A DNA stretch of 64,000 nucleotides, taken from NCBI RefSeq assembly GCF_027531545.1, contig NZ_JAPZSC010000018.1, forward strand, positions 62,001 through 126,000. Direction: 5' to 3'. Source of the DNA: Silanimonas sp. (GTDB lineage: Bacteria > Pseudomonadota > Gammaproteobacteria > Xanthomonadales > Xanthomonadaceae). Numbering within the stretch: the first letter of the stretch is position 1; the number at the start of each line of letters is the position of its first letter. The notes below the pieces were generated by a model. It saw only the letters and a list, made by a program, of their open reading frames with translations. It searched no databases and was not told where the DNA came from. This document shows, piece after piece, positions 49,255 through 60,631 of the stretch. Made by a program: the position numbers and the translations under genes.

Positions 49255-49929
49255 TCAGGCCGTGTGCTGCAGCGGCGGCAGGTTCTTGCGCACGCCGTTG
49301 CGGATGGCGCCGCGCAGATCGACGAGGCGGCCGTGGAAGAAGTGGCCGGCTTCGGCCATGCGCACGAGGGTCGGCGGGTTTTCGGCGGCGGCGGCCCAGT
49401 CGAACACCTTCTGCGGATCGACCACGTCGTCCTGCTCGCCCTGCACCACCAGCCACGGGCAGGTCGGCGGCGGCACGCCGGTGAAGTCGCGGAAGCCCAC
49501 CGGCGGCGCGATGCACACCATCTGCTGGACGGGAAGCTGGCGCGCGGCGCGCAGGGCCACCCAGCTGCCGAAGGAGAAACCCGCCAGCCACAGCACGTCG
49601 CTGGGGCGCTGCGCCTGCAGCCACTGAGCCACCGCGAGGTAGTCGAGCGTTTCGCCGCGACCCTGGTCGTACACGCCTTCGGAATGGCCCACGCCGCGGA
49701 AATTGAAGCGCACCGAGGCGATGCCCGATTCAGCCAGCGCGCGCGCGATCGTCGTCACGACCTTGTTGTTCATCGTGCCGCCGTCGGGCGGGTGCGGATG
49801 GCCGATCACCGCGACGCCACGGCGCACGTCCTCGGCCTTCGGCAGCTCGACGGCGGCTTCGATCATGCCCGCCGGGCCCGCGAGGCGCAGGGAGCCGGAA
49901 ACCGTCGGGAAGGTGGGCGTGGTGCTCAT
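49255..49929 (-). CDS. Alpha/beta hydrolase, COG2945 type
   Basis: 224 residues. HPHPPDGGTMNNKVV near 44-58, GFSFGS (nucleophile Ser) near 118-123 and a GHFFHG His near 200 are typical of COG2945 cytoplasmic hydrolases. The substrate of this group is unknown. Starts 27 bases downstream of the end of the ExeM-like gene and lies just before zapE. Confidence 0.92.
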   Translation of the reverse strand: MSTTPTFPTVSGSLRLAGPAGMIEAAVELPKAEDVRRGVAVIGHPHPPDGGTMNNKVVTTIARALAESGIASVRFNFRGVGHSEGVYDQGRGETLDYLAVAQWLQAQRPSDVLWLAGFSFGSWVALRAARQLPVQQMVCIAPPVGFRDFTGVPPPTCPWLVVQGEQDDVVDPQKVFDWAAAAENPPTLVRMAEAGHFFHGRLVDLRGAIRNGVRKNLPPLQHTA

Positions 49930-49956
49930 GCGTGACGGAGTCTAGCCGTGCCGACT

Positions 49957-51714
<1,758 letters not shown>

Positions 51715-51778
51715 CGGAACTCCAGAGACGGCGACGCCGCCCGAAGGCGGCGTCGGAAACACACGGGATGGCGCGAGC

Positions 51779-52297
51779 TTACTGGTACTTGTTGACCATG
51801 TACTCGACGCTGGCGCGGACCTGTTCGTCGGTGAGGCGGGCGTTGCCGCCGCGCGCCGGCATGATGCCCGCCGCGCCCTGGAAGCCTTCGGTGGCGTGCT
51901 TCACCAGCGTGTCGAGACCCTGCGCGATGCGCGGCGCCCACGCCGCGGCCGTCGGGGCCGGGGCGCCGCCAGCGCCGTTGGCGTGGCAGGCCGAGCAGAG
52001 GTTCTGGTAGATCACGGCGCCATCCAGCGTGCCGCCGTAGGGTGCACCGCCGGCGGCCGCAGCTTCGGCAGCGGCCTTCGCGGCGGCAGCGGCAGCAGCG
52101 GCTCCGGTTTCACCCGCATACACTCCGCCCAGAGGCTGGATGCGCTCGATCGTGCGGGCTTCGGCGATCGGGTTGGGCTCGTGGGCCTTGCGGCCATTGA
52201 GGTAAAGGCCGATCAGGATCAGCACGACCATGATGCCGAACAGCACCGCGATGACCTGCGAGAAGTGCTTCAGGAAGACGAGATCGTGATTGCGCAC
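51779..52297 (-). CDS. Membrane-anchored cytochrome c, c5-like
   Basis: 172 residues from GTG 52297. One N-terminal helix (about 12-32) anchors it; a long Ala-rich linker (about 62-85) leads to a class I cytochrome domain with CSACH at 101-105 and Met ligand in GIMPARGG. Similar membrane-bound c5/c4 proteins pass electrons to cbb3 or aa3 oxidases in related bacteria. No oxidase gene is adjacent. Divergent from the sensor gene. Confidence 0.92.
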   Translation of the reverse strand: MRNHDLVFLKHFSQVIAVLFGIMVVLILIGLYLNGRKAHEPNPIAEARTIERIQPLGGVYAGETGAAAAAAAAKAAAEAAAAGGAPYGGTLDGAVIYQNLCSACHANGAGGAPAPTAAAWAPRIAQGLDTLVKHATEGFQGAAGIMPARGGNARLTDEQVRASVEYMVNKYQ

Positions 52298-52389
52298 GGG
52301 GATACCTGGTTGGGCTGGGCCGCCAATGGGACGCTGAAGTATATCGGCCCCATGCGCCGACGCGAAGCGCCGCGGCGCGGGGCGGCGGC

Positions 52390-53904
52390 ATGACGTCGCG
52401 CTCGGACGGCCCGGGGCCCGGGGCGGCCACGCTGCTCCTGCTCGCCTATGTGCCCGCCTGGATGCTGCTGGACATGCTTTCGACCCCACTGGCCTTCTGG
52501 CCGGTGGCGCTGCGCTTCCTGCTGCTGTGGTTCCTGCCCTTGCGCTACTGGCCGGCGCTGGTGGCGGTGGACGCCGCAGGCGGGGTCGTGGCCCGGCATT
52601 TCCTGAGGGATGGTCCGCTGTTCGCCCTGGAAGCCTGGCTGGTGGCGCTGGCCCCGGTACTGGTATACGCCGCGATGATCCGCGCGCTGCGGGGCCCCGA
52701 CTTCGCCGCGGCGCCGGACACGCCGGGCGGCATGGCACGGTTGCTGGCCGCTTGTGCCCTCTGCACCTTCGGCGTCGCGCCCTTGCTGGCCCTGCATGGC
52801 GGGGGCTTCGACGCCCTGCTCGCCTTCGGGTTCGGCGACCTCTTCGGCCTGCTCGTCGTGGTGCCGGCCGCGCTGACCTTGCGGGCCGACCCGACCGGCC
52901 TCTGGCGCTCGCGGCGGTGGGGCTTCGAGGGCGCCCTGGCCTTCGCCGTGACGCTGGGCGTGATGAGCCTCGCTAGGCAGCGGCCGGCGCTCGACGAGCA
53001 CCTGCTGCTGATCGTGTTCCTGCCCGCCGTGGTGCTGGCGTTCCGGCACGGCTGGCGCGGTGCGGCCTGGTCGCTCGCCGGGCTCGGTGGCCTGCTGGCC
53101 CTGGGCTTCAGCGACCGGCCGGATCCGATGCGCCTGCAGGTCATGACGGCCGTGATCGGTGGCGCCGCGCTGCTGCTGGGCGCCGCGGCCACGCAGCTGC
53201 GCGAGCAGCGCGAGACCGTGGAGGCCCAGCATGCGGCGCTGCGGCTGGCCCTGCTGGAACAACGCGAGCTGGCCGGGCGGATCGTGGCGCTCGAGGACGA
53301 GGGGCAACGCCACGTCGCCGAATCGCTGCACGAGCAGGTGGCGCCGCCCCTGCAAGAGCTCCGGACCCTGCTGGCGATGGCCTGGCGTGGCAGCGGCGAC
53401 GAGCGCGACGCGCGCATGCTGGAATCCCTGCGCGGCCACACCTGGCAGGTGCAGGACGGCCTCGAACGCGCCCTGCGCCGGCTCCAGCCGCCCTCGCTGG
53501 CCCGCGGTGACCTCCACGCCCTCCTGGCCCATGGGCCGCTGTGGGAATGGGCGCAGGAGCAGGGCGCCGCCTGGTCGGTGCAGCTCGGCGGGCCGGTGCA
53601 ACGCCTGCCCGAACGCTGGAAAGGCGTCGTCTACCGGATCGCGCAGGCCGGCCTGGAGCACGGGTTGGCCCACGGGGCGCGGCAATGCCGGATCCACCTC
53701 GTGGCCACCGCCAACGCCGGCAGCCTCGACCTCGACCTCCAGCTCGATCTCGACCACCCGCCCGGCGCGTCGGCGCAGGGCCTCGGCATCGAAGCCATCC
53801 GCGATCGCACGCTGGCCGCCGGAGGCCGCTACCGGGCCGAACCGCGGCCCGAGGGCAGCCGGCACCGCGTGCACCTCGTCGATATCGCCATCGCGCCGGC
53901 CTGA
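52390..53904 (+). CDS. MASE1-type membrane sensor with a histidine-kinase-like C-terminus
   Basis: 504 residues. Eight hydrophobic segments (about 12-260) match the MASE1 integral sensor. A coiled coil (about 265-305) leads to a HisKA_3-like dimer helix with His314 in AESLHEQVAPPL. The ATPase domain keeps a G-box GLGIEAIRDR but its N-box RIAQAGLEHGLAHGA has Ala420 and His424 where Glu and Asn are expected, so ATP/Mg binding may be lost. No response-regulator gene adjoins. It may be a pseudokinase or an orphan sensor. Confidence 0.85.
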   Translation: MTSRSDGPGPGAATLLLLAYVPAWMLLDMLSTPLAFWPVALRFLLLWFLPLRYWPALVAVDAAGGVVARHFLRDGPLFALEAWLVALAPVLVYAAMIRALRGPDFAAAPDTPGGMARLLAACALCTFGVAPLLALHGGGFDALLAFGFGDLFGLLVVVPAALTLRADPTGLWRSRRWGFEGALAFAVTLGVMSLARQRPALDEHLLLIVFLPAVVLAFRHGWRGAAWSLAGLGGLLALGFSDRPDPMRLQVMTAVIGGAALLLGAAATQLREQRETVEAQHAALRLALLEQRELAGRIVALEDEGQRHVAESLHEQVAPPLQELRTLLAMAWRGSGDERDARMLESLRGHTWQVQDGLERALRRLQPPSLARGDLHALLAHGPLWEWAQEQGAAWSVQLGGPVQRLPERWKGVVYRIAQAGLEHGLAHGARQCRIHLVATANAGSLDLDLQLDLDHPPGASAQGLGIEAIRDRTLAAGGRYRAEPRPEGSRHRVHLVDIAIAPA

Positions 53905-53940
53905 GCCGGACTCACTGGCGTTGCGAATCCGCCACATCAG

Positions 53941-53958
53941 CGTTCCATAGACGGAACG
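53941..53958. promoter_or_regulatory. Palindrome upstream of the TetR gene, site 1
   Basis: CGTTCC-ATAGAC-GGAACG is a perfect inverted repeat with 6-base arms, 49 bases before ATG 54007. It is a probable TetR operator together with site 2. Confidence 0.55.
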
Positions 53959-53977
53959 TTGCCCTGACACATTTCTA

Positions 53978-53993
53978 TACAAAACGTCCTGTA
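53978..53993. promoter_or_regulatory. Palindrome upstream of the TetR gene, site 2
   Basis: TACA-AA-ACGT-CC-TGTA is symmetric about ACGT and overlaps a possible -10, TATACA (53976-53981). A repressor bound here would block the pump operon promoter. It lies 13 bases before ATG 54007. Confidence 0.55.
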
Positions 53994-54006
53994 AAGTTGC
54001 GCCCCT

Positions 54007-54606
54007 ATGACCCGCCCGCCCAAAGCCCGCCAGAAAGTGCTCGACGCCGCCCGCCGGATCGTCGAAACCCGCGGCGCCGGCCACCTCACCTTCGAAACGC
54101 TGGCTGAAGAGTCCGGCGTGACCCGCGGCGGCATCACCTACCACTTCCGGACCAAGGAAGACCTGCTCAAGGCCCTGATCGAATCCGATATCGCCGACTG
54201 GAACGCGGCCGCGGAGCAGCTGGGGGGCGACGCCGGCATGCCCTGCCCGAAGGCCTGCCGGATGATCGGCCACGTCCGCTCGTCGCTGGCCGACGAGGAC
54301 GACGCCCACAAGCGCTTCGTCACCGGAATGCTCAGCGCCGCGATGGTCGACCCGCCGCTGCTCGACCCCGTCCGCACCCACCTCGCCGAGGAATTCGCCG
54401 ATTGGCGCTGGGACGACGCCGACCTCGAGCGCTACCTGCTGCTGCTCGCCGCCGACGGCCTGTTCTGGAACCAGCTGTTCAACGTCAGCCCCCTGCCCCC
54501 GGCCGCGCGCCCGCGCCTGGCCGCCCTGATCGAAGCCAAGGTGCGCGCCTTCGCCGCCGACGCCCCGCCCCCACCCGAATCCCCGAATTCCTCTTCCGGA
54601 ACCTGA
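54007..54606 (+). CDS. TetR-family repressor of the RND operon
   Basis: 199 residues. HTH in residues 10-55 (AEESGVTRGGITYHFRTKED); ligand-binding domain after, with a TetR_C-type Trp-rich helix (WDDADLERYLLLLAADGLFWNQLF). It precedes the RND pump genes by 3 bases and is co-oriented, so it probably represses its own operon and is released by a pump substrate. Pro-rich C-terminus. Confidence 0.93.
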   Translation: MTRPPKARQKVLDAARRIVETRGAGHLTFETLAEESGVTRGGITYHFRTKEDLLKALIESDIADWNAAAEQLGGDAGMPCPKACRMIGHVRSSLADEDDAHKRFVTGMLSAAMVDPPLLDPVRTHLAEEFADWRWDDADLERYLLLLAADGLFWNQLFNVSPLPPAARPRLAALIEAKVRAFAADAPPPPESPNSSSGT

Positions 54607-54609
54607 CCC

Positions 54610-55893
54610 ATGGCCCCGACACCCCACGCCGCCTTCGCCCCTCGACCCGCGCTGGCGGGCCGCCTCGCTCTGGCCGGCGCACTGGCCCTCGCCCTTGCCG
54701 CCTGTGGTGGCGGCGGCGGTGGCATGCAGATGCCTCCCACCGAAGTGAACGTCGCGCCCGTGGTGGCGAAGTCGGTCGCGCAGTGGGATGAGTTCACCGG
54801 CCGCATCGAAGCCATCGAAAGCGCCGAGATCCGCCCGCGCGTCGGCGGCACCATCGTCGGCGTGCACTTCGACGAAGGCGGCCTCGTCCGCAAGGGCGAC
54901 CTCCTGTTCACCATCGACGACCGCGAACACCGCGCCGCCGTCGCCAGCGCACGCGCCGACGTGGCCCGCGCCGACGCGCGTCGCGCCCTGGCCGCGACCG
55001 AGCTGAAGCGCAGCGAGACGCTGATCGCCGCCAAGGCCGTCAGCGCCGGCGAGCTCGAAAGCCGCCAGAACGAAGCGAAGCAGGCCGATGCCGACCTGCT
55101 CGCCGCGCAGGCGCGGCTCGAGACGGCCGAGTTGAACCTGTCGTTCACCCGCGTCACCGCGCCGATCGCCGGCCGCGTCGGCGTGGCCCGGATGCGCACC
55201 GGCAACCTCGTGTCGCCGGGCGAGCCGGTGCTCACCACCGTGGTGTCGCTGGATCCGGTGTACGTCAGCTTCCAGGGCGACGAACGCGCCTACCTGCGCT
55301 ATCAGGACATGGCCCGCGAAGGCAGCCGCCCGAGCTCGCGCAACGCCGCCAACCCGGTGCGCGTGGGCCTCGCCAACGAGCAGGGCTTCCCGCACACCGG
55401 CCGCATGGTCTTCGTCGACAACGTCGTCGATCCGGCTACCGGCACCATCTTCGCGCGCGCCGAACTGCCGAACCCGGATGGCGTGTTCACCCCCGGCCTG
55501 TTCGCCCGCGTGCAGCTGCTCGGCTCCGGCCAGCGCGATGCGCTGCTCGTGCATCCGCAGGCCGTGCTCACCGACCAGGACCGCCGCTACGTCTACGTGG
55601 CCGACATGGTGACGCTGCCGCCGGAAATGGGCGGCACCGGCGAGCCGCACCTCGGCGCCGTGCGCAAGGACGTCGAGCTGGGCCCGACCATCGATGGCCT
55701 CGTGGTCGTCGAGAAAGGCCTCGACGCCGACGACAAGGTCGTCGTGAACGGCATGCGCAAGATCTTCTATCCGGGTGCCGCGATCGTGCCGGTCGAGGTG
55801 CCGATGGAGGCGCCGAACACCGTGGTCGCCGCGCCGGGCGCCGCCGATGCCGCCGGTGGCGCGACCACGGCCGACGACACGGCCGAGGGCTGA
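54610..55893 (+). CDS. RND periplasmic adaptor, MexE/AcrA type
   Basis: 427 residues. Lipobox LAAC near 31 followed by poly-Gly. Lipoyl domain halves (GTIVGVHFDEGGLVRKGDLL and ITAPIAGRVGVARMRTGNLV-like segments) flank a coiled coil at about 105-165. It joins the RND permease to the outer-membrane factor. Long Ala-rich tail (about 405-427). Lies 3 bases before the permease gene. Confidence 0.94.
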   Translation: MAPTPHAAFAPRPALAGRLALAGALALALAACGGGGGGMQMPPTEVNVAPVVAKSVAQWDEFTGRIEAIESAEIRPRVGGTIVGVHFDEGGLVRKGDLLFTIDDREHRAAVASARADVARADARRALAATELKRSETLIAAKAVSAGELESRQNEAKQADADLLAAQARLETAELNLSFTRVTAPIAGRVGVARMRTGNLVSPGEPVLTTVVSLDPVYVSFQGDERAYLRYQDMAREGSRPSSRNAANPVRVGLANEQGFPHTGRMVFVDNVVDPATGTIFARAELPNPDGVFTPGLFARVQLLGSGQRDALLVHPQAVLTDQDRRYVYVADMVTLPPEMGGTGEPHLGAVRKDVELGPTIDGLVVVEKGLDADDKVVVNGMRKIFYPGAAIVPVEVPMEAPNTVVAAPGAADAAGGATTADDTAEG

Positions 55894-55896
55894 GCC

Positions 55897-58800
55897 ATGG
55901 CCTCCGGACACACCGATCTTTCGCGCGTCTTCGTCGACCGCCCGATCCTCGCGGCGGTCCTCTCGATCGTCGTCTTCGTCGCCGGCCTGATCGCCATCCC
56001 CAACCTGCCGATCACCGAGTACCCGGAAGTCGCGCCGCCGACCATCCAGGTCACCGCGATCTACCCGGGCGCCAACCCGAAAACCATCGCCGACACCGTT
56101 GCCGCGCCGCTGGAGGAAACGATCAACGGCGTCGAGAACATGATCTACATGAAGTCGGCGGCGTCCTCGGACGGCACCCTCGTCCTGTCGATCACCTTCG
56201 GCCTCGGCACCGACGTCGACCTCGCCGCCGTGCAGGTGCAGAACCGCGTGGCGCAGGCCCTGCCGCGCCTGCCCGATTCGGTGCGCGCGCTCGGCGTCAC
56301 CACCGCCAAGGTGTCGCCGAACATCACGATGGTCGTGCACCTGACCTCGCCGGACGGCCGCTACGACGGCCTGTACCTGTCGAACTTCGCCAACCTCAAC
56401 GTCAAGGACGAGCTCGCCCGCCTGTCCGGCGTCGGCAACGCACAGGCCTTCGGCGCCGGCGTCTACGCGATGCGCGTCTGGATCGACCCCGACCAGGCGG
56501 CCGCCCGCGGGCTGACCGCGCTCGACATCGTCGGCGCGATCCGCGAACAGAACGTGCAGGTCTCGGCCGGCGCCATCGGCGCCTCGCCGCAGCCCACTGG
56601 CGCCTCGGTGCAGCTGCTGGTGAACGCCCGCGGCCGACTGGAGACGCCCGAGGAATTCGGCGCCATCGTGCTGAAGACCGGCACCGGCGGCGCCGTGACG
56701 CGCCTGCGTGACGTCGCCCGCGTCGAACTCGGCTCGAACACCTATGCGCTCAACAGCTACCTCAACAACGAGGAAGCCGCGGCCATCGTGATCTTCGAAG
56801 CGCCGGGCGCGAACTCGATCGCACTCTCCGACGCCGTGCGGGCGCGGATGGCCGAACTGAAGAAGGACTTCCCGGAGGGCGTCGACTACGCGATCGCCTA
56901 CGACCCGACCGTGTTCGTGCGGGCGTCGGTCGACTCGGTGGTGAGCACCCTGCTCGAGGCCGTGCTGCTCGTCGTCCTCGTCGTGGTGGTGTTCCTGCAG
57001 ACCTGGCGTGCGTCGATCATTCCGCTGCTGGCCGTGCCGGTCTCGATCGTCGGCACCTTCGCGGTGCTGCTCCTGCTCGGCTATTCCATCAACGTGCTGA
57101 CACTGTTCGGCCTGGTGCTGGCCATCGGCATCGTGGTCGACGACGCCATCGTCGTGGTGGAAAACGTCGAGCGCCACATCGAAGAAGGCTTGACGCCGCT
57201 CGACGCCGCGCACAAGGCCATGAGCGAAGTCTCCGGCCCGATCGTCGCGATCTCGCTGGTGCTGGCGGCGGTGTTCGTACCGATCGCCTTCATCGACGGC
57301 GTGACCGGCCAGTTCTACCGCCAGTTCGCGGTGACCATCGCCGCCTCGGTGCTGATCTCGGCCTTCAACTCGCTGACCCTGAGCCCGGCGCTGGCCGCGG
57401 TGCTGCTGAAGCCGCACGGCGCGCCGAAAGATGCGCTGGCGCGCGGCATCGACCGCGTGGCGGGACGCTTTTTCGGCTGGTTCAACGCCCGCTTCAAGCA
57501 CAGCTCGGACCGCTACGCGGGGCGCATCGGCGGCACCATCCGTCGCTCGACGCGCCTGCTGGTGCTGTACGCGGGCCTGGTCGGCGTGACCGTGCTCGGG
57601 TTCACGCAGATCCCGGGCGGCTTCATCCCGACGCAGGACAAGCAGTACCTGTTCGCCGGCGTGCAGCTGCCCGAGGGCGCCACGCTCGAGCGCACCGAAG
57701 CCGCGATGAAGCGCATGGGCGAGATCGCCTTGGCCACGCCGGGCGTGAAGGACGTGGTGCAGTTCCCCGGCCTCAACGCCATCCACTTCGTCAGCACGCC
57801 GAACGTCGGCGTGATGTTCATCGGCCTCGATGCGCCGGGCGACCTGCCCAAGCCGGCCGCGGCGATCGCTGGCGAGCTGACGGGCAAGTTCGGCGCCATC
57901 CAGGACGGCATGGCCTTCGCCTTCATGCCGCCGCCGGTGAACGGCTACGGCAACGCGGCCGGCGTCGAAGCCTACGTGCAGGACCGCCAGCGCGTCGGCT
58001 ACGGCGAGCTCAACGCCGCCACGCAGGCGCTGACCGGCACGATCAGCCAGCAGCCCGGCTTCGGCCCCGGCTCCTCGTTCTCGTCCTTCCAGGCCAACGT
58101 GCCGCAGCTCGATGCCGTGGTCGACCGCGACAAGGTCAAGGAATCCGGCCTCGCACTCACCGATGTCTACGACTCGCTGCAGGTCTACCTCGGCAGCGCC
58201 TACGTCAATGACTTCAACCTGTTCGGTCGCACCTACTCGGTGTACGCGCAGGCGGATGCGCCCTTCCGCGACGAGGTCGGCGATGTCGCCCGCCTGCAGG
58301 TGCGCAACGCGCAGGGCGAGATGGTGCCGCTCGGCAGCGTGGTCGAACTGGTGCCGAGCTTCGGCCCCGACCCGGTGGTGCGCTACAACGGCTACCCGGC
58401 GGCGGACGTCAGCGCCAGTCCCTTCGATCCGGCTTCGGTGAGCAGCACGGACGCCGTGCGCATCGCCCGCGACACCGCCGGCCAGGTCCTGCCGCGCGGC
58501 ATGGCGCTAGAGTTCACCGGCCTCACCTACCAGCAGGTGAACCAGGGCATCGCCCAGTACCTGGTGTTCCCGCTCTGCGTGCTGCTGGTGTACCTCGTGC
58601 TGGCGGCGCTCTACGAGAGCTGGTCGCTGCCGCTGGCGGTGATCCTGATCGTGCCGCTCTGCCTGCTGTCGGCGCTGGCCGGCATCTGGGTGCTGAACCA
58701 GATCAACGGCCTGTGGTTCGTGGCGCAGATCGTGACGGGGGCGATCAACCCGATGACGGCCGCACCGCCGACCATCATCGACATGAACGTGTTCACCCAG

Positions 58801-59169
58801 ATCGGCCTCGTGGTGCTGATGGGCCTGGCCTGCAAGAACGCGATCCTGATCGTCGAGTTCGCGCGTGACCTGGAGCGCCAGGGCCGCGGCATCGTCGAAG
58901 CGGCCGTCGAGGCCTGCCGCCTGCGCTTGCGCCCGATCCTGATGACCAGCTTCGCCTTCATCGCCGGCGTGCTGCCGCTGGTGTTCGCGGGCGGTGCTGG
59001 CGCCGAGGTGCGCCACGTGATGGGCGTGACCGTGTTCTTCGGCATGCTCGGCGTGACCTTCTTCGGCCTGTTTTTCACCCCCGTGTTCTACGTGGTGATC
59101 CGTCGCATGGTGGAGAACCGCAAGGCGCGTCGCGCCGTCGCCCAGCTCGAGGAGTCCTCCCATGCCTAA
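55897..59169 (+). CDS. RND multidrug efflux permease, MexF type
   Basis: 1090 residues. N-terminus SRVFVDRPILAAVLSIVVFV and segments ITEYPEVAPPTIQVTA match HAE-1 pumps of the MexF branch. Proton-relay aspartates are in VLAIGIVVDDAIVVVENVER near 405-415. Twelve helices with two large periplasmic loops. Exports drugs using proton motive force. The 3' end overlaps the outer-membrane factor gene by 8 bases. Confidence 0.96.
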   Translation: MASGHTDLSRVFVDRPILAAVLSIVVFVAGLIAIPNLPITEYPEVAPPTIQVTAIYPGANPKTIADTVAAPLEETINGVENMIYMKSAASSDGTLVLSITFGLGTDVDLAAVQVQNRVAQALPRLPDSVRALGVTTAKVSPNITMVVHLTSPDGRYDGLYLSNFANLNVKDELARLSGVGNAQAFGAGVYAMRVWIDPDQAAARGLTALDIVGAIREQNVQVSAGAIGASPQPTGASVQLLVNARGRLETPEEFGAIVLKTGTGGAVTRLRDVARVELGSNTYALNSYLNNEEAAAIVIFEAPGANSIALSDAVRARMAELKKDFPEGVDYAIAYDPTVFVRASVDSVVSTLLEAVLLVVLVVVVFLQTWRASIIPLLAVPVSIVGTFAVLLLLGYSINVLTLFGLVLAIGIVVDDAIVVVENVERHIEEGLTPLDAAHKAMSEVSGPIVAISLVLAAVFVPIAFIDGVTGQFYRQFAVTIAASVLISAFNSLTLSPALAAVLLKPHGAPKDALARGIDRVAGRFFGWFNARFKHSSDRYAGRIGGTIRRSTRLLVLYAGLVGVTVLGFTQIPGGFIPTQDKQYLFAGVQLPEGATLERTEAAMKRMGEIALATPGVKDVVQFPGLNAIHFVSTPNVGVMFIGLDAPGDLPKPAAAIAGELTGKFGAIQDGMAFAFMPPPVNGYGNAAGVEAYVQDRQRVGYGELNAATQALTGTISQQPGFGPGSSFSSFQANVPQLDAVVDRDKVKESGLALTDVYDSLQVYLGSAYVNDFNLFGRTYSVYAQADAPFRDEVGDVARLQVRNAQGEMVPLGSVVELVPSFGPDPVVRYNGYPAADVSASPFDPASVSSTDAVRIARDTAGQVLPRGMALEFTGLTYQQVNQGIAQYLVFPLCVLLVYLVLAALYESWSLPLAVILIVPLCLLSALAGIWVLNQINGLWFVAQIVTGAINPMTAAPPTIIDMNVFTQIGLVVLMGLACKNAILIVEFARDLERQGRGIVEAAVEACRLRLRPILMTSFAFIAGVLPLVFAGGAGAEVRHVMGVTVFFGMLGVTFFGLFFTPVFYVVIRRMVENRKARRAVAQLEESSHA

Positions 59170-60610
59170 GCTGCACGCACGAGGCCTCGCGCTGGCCATC
59201 ACCGTCGCCCTGCTCGCCGGCTGCACGGTCGGCCCGCCGCACACGCGGCCGGACGTGAGCCTGCCCACCGAGTTCGACCAGGCGAGCAGCGAACAGACCG
59301 CCGCCGCCCCCGGCACCGCCGTCTGGCAGGCCTTCAACGATCCCGCCCTCGCGCGATTGATTGAACGCACGCTGGTGGCGAACACCACGATCGCGCAGGC
59401 CGAGGCGCGCCTCGCCGAAACCCGCGCGCTGTCCGGGCTCACGCGCTATTCGCTGTTTCCGACCGTCACCGCCGCCACCGACGCCGGCCGCAGCCGCGCC
59501 AGCAACCAGGATCCTTTCGTCCCGCCGGGCCTCGGCACCATCGAGACCTACCGCGCTGGCTTCGACGCCACGTGGGAGCTCGATCTGTTCGGTGGCCTGC
59601 GCAACCGCAGCCGCGCGATCCACACGCGCACCGCGGCGAACGCGGCCGAACTGCGCAGCGTGCGCATCAGCATGGTGGCCGAGACCGCACAGACCTACTT
59701 CGCCCTGCGCGGCGCGCAGCGTCGGCTGGCACTCGCGAAGGAGAACCTAGCGGCGGCCGACGAGGTGCTCGTCGTGATCGAGCTGCTGTTCGAGAACGGC
59801 CGCCAGAACGGCGTCGATTTCGCCCGCGCCCGCGCGCAGCGCAGCAGCCTCGCGGCCAACCTGCCGCAGCGCGAGGCCGAGCTCGTCGCGCAGGAGCAGC
59901 GCCTCGCCGTGCTCACCGCCCAGCCGGTGGCCGCCGTGCGCGAGCAGGTGGGCGACGCCCGCACCTTCCCGGAACTGCCGACGCTCGTGACCGCCGGCAC
60001 GCCCGAGGCTTGGCTGCAGCGTCGTCCCGACATCATCGCGGCCGAGCGCCGCCTCGCCGCGGCGCGCAACGACGTGGGCGAGGAGATCGCGCAGTACTTC
60101 CCGAAGCTGTTCCTCGACGGTGCGTTCGGTTGGACCGGCCAGGTCGCGAACGTGCTCGGCGACCGCGATGCCGAACGCTGGCAGTGGGGTCCGTCGCTGA
60201 CCTGGCGCTTCCTCGACTTCGGCCGCGTGCGGCAGAACGTCAAGGCGGCAGAGGCGCGTGCCGACGGCAGCGTGGCGGCGTACCGCGAGACGGTGCTCCG
60301 CGCGCTGGAGGAAACCGAGAACGCGCTCGCCGGCTACCGCGCCAGCAACCGTGCGGCGATCGAGCTCGGCAACGCCGCCGACGCGGCGAAAGAAGCCTCG
60401 CGGCTGTCGCGCCTGCGCTTCGAGGCCGGTGCCGACGACGCGCTCACCCTGCTGCAGACCGAGCAGACGCGCATCGACCTCGAGGACGCCGCGGTGCAGG
60501 CGCAGACCTCACGCACCACCGCGCTGGCCGCGCTGTACAAGGCCTTGGCGGGGGATTTCGCCGAGGCAGCGGCCCCGTCGGGGAGCGACCCGGGCGGGCA
60601 CGCGCCCTGA
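59162..60610 (+). CDS. Outer-membrane factor, NodT/OprN type lipoprotein
   Basis: 482 residues. Signal with lipobox LLAGC near 21. Two outer-membrane efflux-protein repeats with the pattern TWELDLFGGLRNRSR and FLDFGRVRQNV are visible. It forms the trimeric outer-membrane duct for the upstream pump and may also serve the RND pump in the sqr operon, which lacks its own duct. Confidence 0.95.
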   Translation: MPKLHARGLALAITVALLAGCTVGPPHTRPDVSLPTEFDQASSEQTAAAPGTAVWQAFNDPALARLIERTLVANTTIAQAEARLAETRALSGLTRYSLFPTVTAATDAGRSRASNQDPFVPPGLGTIETYRAGFDATWELDLFGGLRNRSRAIHTRTAANAAELRSVRISMVAETAQTYFALRGAQRRLALAKENLAAADEVLVVIELLFENGRQNGVDFARARAQRSSLAANLPQREAELVAQEQRLAVLTAQPVAAVREQVGDARTFPELPTLVTAGTPEAWLQRRPDIIAAERRLAAARNDVGEEIAQYFPKLFLDGAFGWTGQVANVLGDRDAERWQWGPSLTWRFLDFGRVRQNVKAAEARADGSVAAYRETVLRALEETENALAGYRASNRAAIELGNAADAAKEASRLSRLRFEAGADDALTLLQTEQTRIDLEDAAVQAQTSRTTALAALYKALAGDFAEAAAPSGSDPGGHAP

Positions 60611-60631
60611 GGCAAGGCGCGCGGACGTGGC

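Noticed and set aside
52270-57786. A very long open frame (more than 1800 codons) on the minus strand, antisense to the TetR and RND genes.
   Set aside because: Composition is typical of shadow frames at high GC, with biased His/Arg/Gln/Gly content, and it lies opposite well-conserved genes on the plus strand.
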